Below, in pieces: positions 6,173 through 7,801 of a stretch of 7,801 nt of DNA (the stretch's first letter is position 1; each line of letters opens with the position of its first letter). Location: the NCBI GenBank assembly GCA_937915785.1, contig CALGGY010000113.1, forward strand, positions 1 through 7,801, in the 5' to 3' direction. Under the pieces are notes generated by a model. The model worked only from the letters and a program-made list of their open reading frames with translations, was not told the DNA's origin and did no database searches. The DNA is from an uncultured Bacteroidales bacterium (GTDB taxonomy: Bacteria > Bacteroidota > Bacteroidia > Bacteroidales > P3). The translations under genes were made by a program, and so were the position numbers.

Positions 6173-6208
6173 ATAATGGCTGCCGGGCAAAGCCCGAACA
6201 GCCATTAT
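6173..6208 (-). terminator. long hairpin, possible terminator of the minus-strand operon
   Basis: ATAATGGCTG at 6173-6182 is the exact reverse complement of 6199-6208. Inside it CGGGC (6184-6188) pairs with GCCCG (6192-6196) around an AAA loop, with a small unpaired bulge between the two stems. Read on the minus strand it lies 46 bp after the FISUMP stop codon and runs out into TTTAT, a short U-run. It could end the kinase-FISUMP transcript, but the weak U-run leaves open that it is a repetitive palindrome. Confidence 0.55.
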
Positions 6209-6253
6209 AATAAAGGAATGTCTTTTTGTCCGCGATCTTGCGCGCGCAGCCAC

Positions 6254-6976
6254 TCAATCTTGGACGAGGCGCACGGATCGCCCGCGGCACCGGACGCCGT
6301 CGCTGATGTTCACTCTGCCCGAATTGAAGTAGAGGTACCTCGCGTTGCCCGAACCATCGGGCGTGGACGACCAATAGAGTCCGCGGGAGCCCACGTAGTT
6401 CACATCGCCATCGCAATTGCGGAAGCCCGAGGCGGGCAGGAATATGCTGTTGCCGTTGGGGCCGGTAACACGGTGGCCATTGCCAGTCCATGTCCATGTG
6501 CATTTGTCTTTCAGCTCCCGAAATTGGGTACCGCTTGGCAAACTGTTGCCATATTTTTGCACAGCATTATCGTATGTGTAGAAACCGTAGCTGTCGTTTG
6601 GGTTTGTTTCGTTGGCGTATTTCCACAGCGTTCCGCTAGGCAGTCCAAGATCCACCCACGAGCCGTATGAGCGGTCTGTTGTTGTTTTATCTTTTTGCAA
6701 GACGTCATCTGCTGCTTTTCTGGCAACACTAATAGCACGTGTTGCTGTGTCTTGGGGGTAATTATTCCTTTGTCCACCACTATTGGCGCTTGGTTTGGCA
6801 CTGCTTTTATTGCTGTATGTATTCTTTTGTTCAACCTTTTTGGCAGCTGGTTGGGTCTTGGCAGGAAGCACGGGTGCGGGTTTGGGTTGAGAGCGTATGG
6901 GAATCACTATGTTCTGCCCATAGCCACAGGCTATCAGCAATGCCATTGCAAAAACAAACAGCATGTATTTTTTCAT
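6254..6976 (-). CDS. exported FISUMP-domain (Fib_succ_major-type) protein
   Basis: This encodes 240 residues. An N-terminal signal (MKKYMLFVFAMALLIAC) ends either in lipobox L14-I-A-C17 or at a signal peptidase I site G-Y-G before Q21. Residues 25-100 are a low-complexity linker rich in Pro, Ala, Lys, Ser and Asn. The C-terminal domain begins 'SWVDLGLPSGTLW' (106-118) and includes 'ELKDKCTWTW', 'FLPASGFR' and 'YWSST' (201-205), ending 'GRSVRLVQD'. This is the pattern of the FISUMP domain, abundant in Fibrobacter and Bacteroidales and related to C-type-lectin-like DUF1566 domains. Binding to carbohydrate or protein is likely by fold but unproven. Cysteines at 159, 188 and 230 could allow a disulfide. 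It starts 3 bp after the stop of the membrane kinase gene, so the two are almost certainly one operon. No catalytic residues are recognised. Confidence 0.85.
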   Translation of the reverse strand: MKKYMLFVFAMALLIACGYGQNIVIPIRSQPKPAPVLPAKTQPAAKKVEQKNTYSNKSSAKPSANSGGQRNNYPQDTATRAISVARKAADDVLQKDKTTTDRSYGSWVDLGLPSGTLWKYANETNPNDSYGFYTYDNAVQKYGNSLPSGTQFRELKDKCTWTWTGNGHRVTGPNGNSIFLPASGFRNCDGDVNYVGSRGLYWSSTPDGSGNARYLYFNSGRVNISDGVRCRGRSVRLVQD

Positions 6977-6979
6977 TGT

Positions 6980-7801
6980 TTATTTTGTTTTCCCGTTACT
7001 AACTTTGTAAATAATTGTATTGTCGTCCTTCCACGAGCCTTCGTAGGGGTTGTTGTTTTTGAACTCGCCTTCGAAAAACATTTTTTGGCCCGGCACTTTA
7101 AAAACACCCCTCACAAGGCTGTCGTCTTGGAAAAGGCCTTCAAAACTGTTTTTGTTGGTATAGAGCAGCAGTCCCTGTCCGTTGCGTTTGCCGAAGGTCA
7201 TGTTGCCTTCATACAGCGAGCGTCCGTCGGGGTCGTTGTTGCGGTAGCGCATTTGTCCGTAGCCGTCCATAATGCTGTCGGGGGTTATCTGTCCTGTCCA
7301 CAAGCCGTCGGGGGTTTCCATATCCTCCACAGTCAGGGCAGCCGGCGTGTTGCCGCGGTTCTGCCACCACAGCCACCCGAACACCGCCGCCACCACAGCA
7401 AGCAGTATAGTCGCCGCCACAGGCCATTTGGTGGCGGAGCTTTGTTTTTTCAGTTCCTCTATTTCGGAAGTGAGGCTTTGGTTCTGATGCTTAAGTTCCA
7501 TGAGTTTTTCGTTCTCTTTCCTCAGGTCTGAAACATCGGCGTTCAGTTTGCCCACTTGGGATTGCAGATTATGTAATTTTTCTTTTTGTTCGTCAATTGT
7601 GTAGTTGGCGTCGGCAAGCTTGGCGTTGGTGGCATCGAGGCGTTTTTTGAGGGTGCTGTTTTTCCGTTCCAGTTCTGGCATTATGGCGTCGCCTGCTATT
7701 GTTTCGGTAGTGGCAGCCATGTGTGCGGTGGCACTCTTGGTTTTAAACTCCTCCATCAGCTCTTTGGCGTCGGCGTAGCGGCGGGCGGGGTCTTTTTCGA
7801 G
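6980..7801 (-). CDS. probable transmembrane Ser/Thr kinase C-terminal part: coiled coil, TM, MORN repeats (partial)
   Basis: The frame stays open to the right edge, so the gene is cut there and 273 residues are visible; the ATG at 7756 is an internal Met, not the start. The first 15 visible residues, LEKDPARRYADAKEL, run into MEEF and match the last helix of Hanks-type (PknB-like) kinase domains ('L-x-KDP-x-x-R-x-x-x-A-x-EL'). Next, visible residues about 43-121 form a long charged coiled coil rich in Leu heptads. Residues about 126-146 (WPVAATILLAVV...WLWW) are a single membrane helix. Finally about four MORN-like units ('LYEGNMTFGKRNGQGLLLY', 'FEGLF', 'FFEGEF', 'YEGSW') would lie outside the cytoplasm. 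The inferred role is a membrane kinase whose periplasmic MORN domain senses or binds something and whose coiled coil dimerises the protein. The catalytic core is not in the window, so kinase identity rests on the end motif only. The FISUMP protein gene follows after 3 bp. Confidence 0.75.
   Translation of the reverse strand, partial: LEKDPARRYADAKELMEEFKTKSATAHMAATTETIAGDAIMPELERKNSTLKKRLDATNAKLADANYTIDEQKEKLHNLQSQVGKLNADVSDLRKENEKLMELKHQNQSLTSEIEELKKQSSATKWPVAATILLAVVAAVFGWLWWQNRGNTPAALTVEDMETPDGLWTGQITPDSIMDGYGQMRYRNNDPDGRSLYEGNMTFGKRNGQGLLLYTNKNSFEGLFQDDSLVRGVFKVPGQKMFFEGEFKNNNPYEGSWKDDNTIIYKVSNGKTK

Larger units (their letters stand above)
5821..6253. other. repeat-rich convergent intergenic region
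   Basis: This 433 bp stretch separates the plus-strand ClC gene from the minus-strand FISUMP gene and contains no credible gene. Open frames across it on the minus strand translate to repeats such as 'LSIVHCPLSIVH', which come from the heptad DNA repeats and are not real proteins. It holds two 7-bp tandem arrays of one type, one of another type, a 40-bp direct repeat, and at least four hairpins listed separately. Confidence 0.85.

Noticed and set aside
5800..6253. Short minus-strand open frames in the repeat region
   Set aside because: The peptides ('LSIVHCPLSIVH', 'SPFQRGPGG', 'LRVKSYEL') come from heptad and palindromic DNA repeats and are well-known spurious translations.
6980..7756. Treating the MORN protein as a complete 258-residue gene starting at 7756
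   Set aside because: The frame stays open through 7801 and the extra residues (LEKDPARRYADAKEL) look like the end of a kinase domain, so the Met at 7756 is internal.

Overview
The window reads as chromosomal DNA of a member of the Bacteroidota, most likely order Bacteroidales. The evidence is a set of families almost confined to that phylum (DUF5723, DUF4159, the 'VDLGLPSGTLW' FISUMP domain, and a lipoprotein-type M28/glutaminyl cyclase). In addition, the start sites lack Shine-Dalgarno sequences and have A-rich leaders, two boxes match the phylum's TAnnTTTG -7 element, and signal peptides are followed directly by Gln. Base composition is moderate and there is no sign of a phage, transposase gene, CRISPR array, tRNA or rRNA.

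Layout. Positions 1-269 are an AT-rich upstream region with a possible promoter. Positions 270-2325 hold two overlapping plus-strand genes, an outer-membrane beta-barrel protein (DUF5723) and an exported DUF4159 protein. Positions 2478-3884 hold a plus-strand pair of lipoproteins 9 bp apart, a zinc-dependent glutaminyl cyclase-like M28 enzyme and a small Rieske-fold protein with an unusual metal-ligand pattern. Positions 4033-5820 encode a ClC-family chloride transporter with two C-terminal CBS domains. Positions 5821-6253 are a 433 bp convergent intergenic region filled with 7-bp tandem repeats, a 40-bp direct repeat and several perfect hairpins. Positions 6254-7801 on the minus strand hold a two-gene operon: the C-terminal part of a probable Hanks-type Ser/Thr kinase (kinase end, coiled coil, membrane segment, MORN repeats), cut by the window edge, followed 3 bp later by a FISUMP-domain exported protein.

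How it fits together. Most products are envelope proteins. The two signal-peptidase-I substrates on the left would both expose an N-terminal glutamine after cleavage, and the neighbouring gene encodes an enzyme of the type that converts N-terminal Gln to pyroglutamate. The right-hand operon looks like a transmembrane signalling kinase with an external repeat domain paired with a secreted lectin-like protein. Nothing here is clearly a new defence or mobile system. The points most worth checking are the kinase/FISUMP pair, the C-x2-H / C-x2-C Rieske-like protein, the ClC ion-pathway substitutions and the dense heptad-repeat intergenic region.
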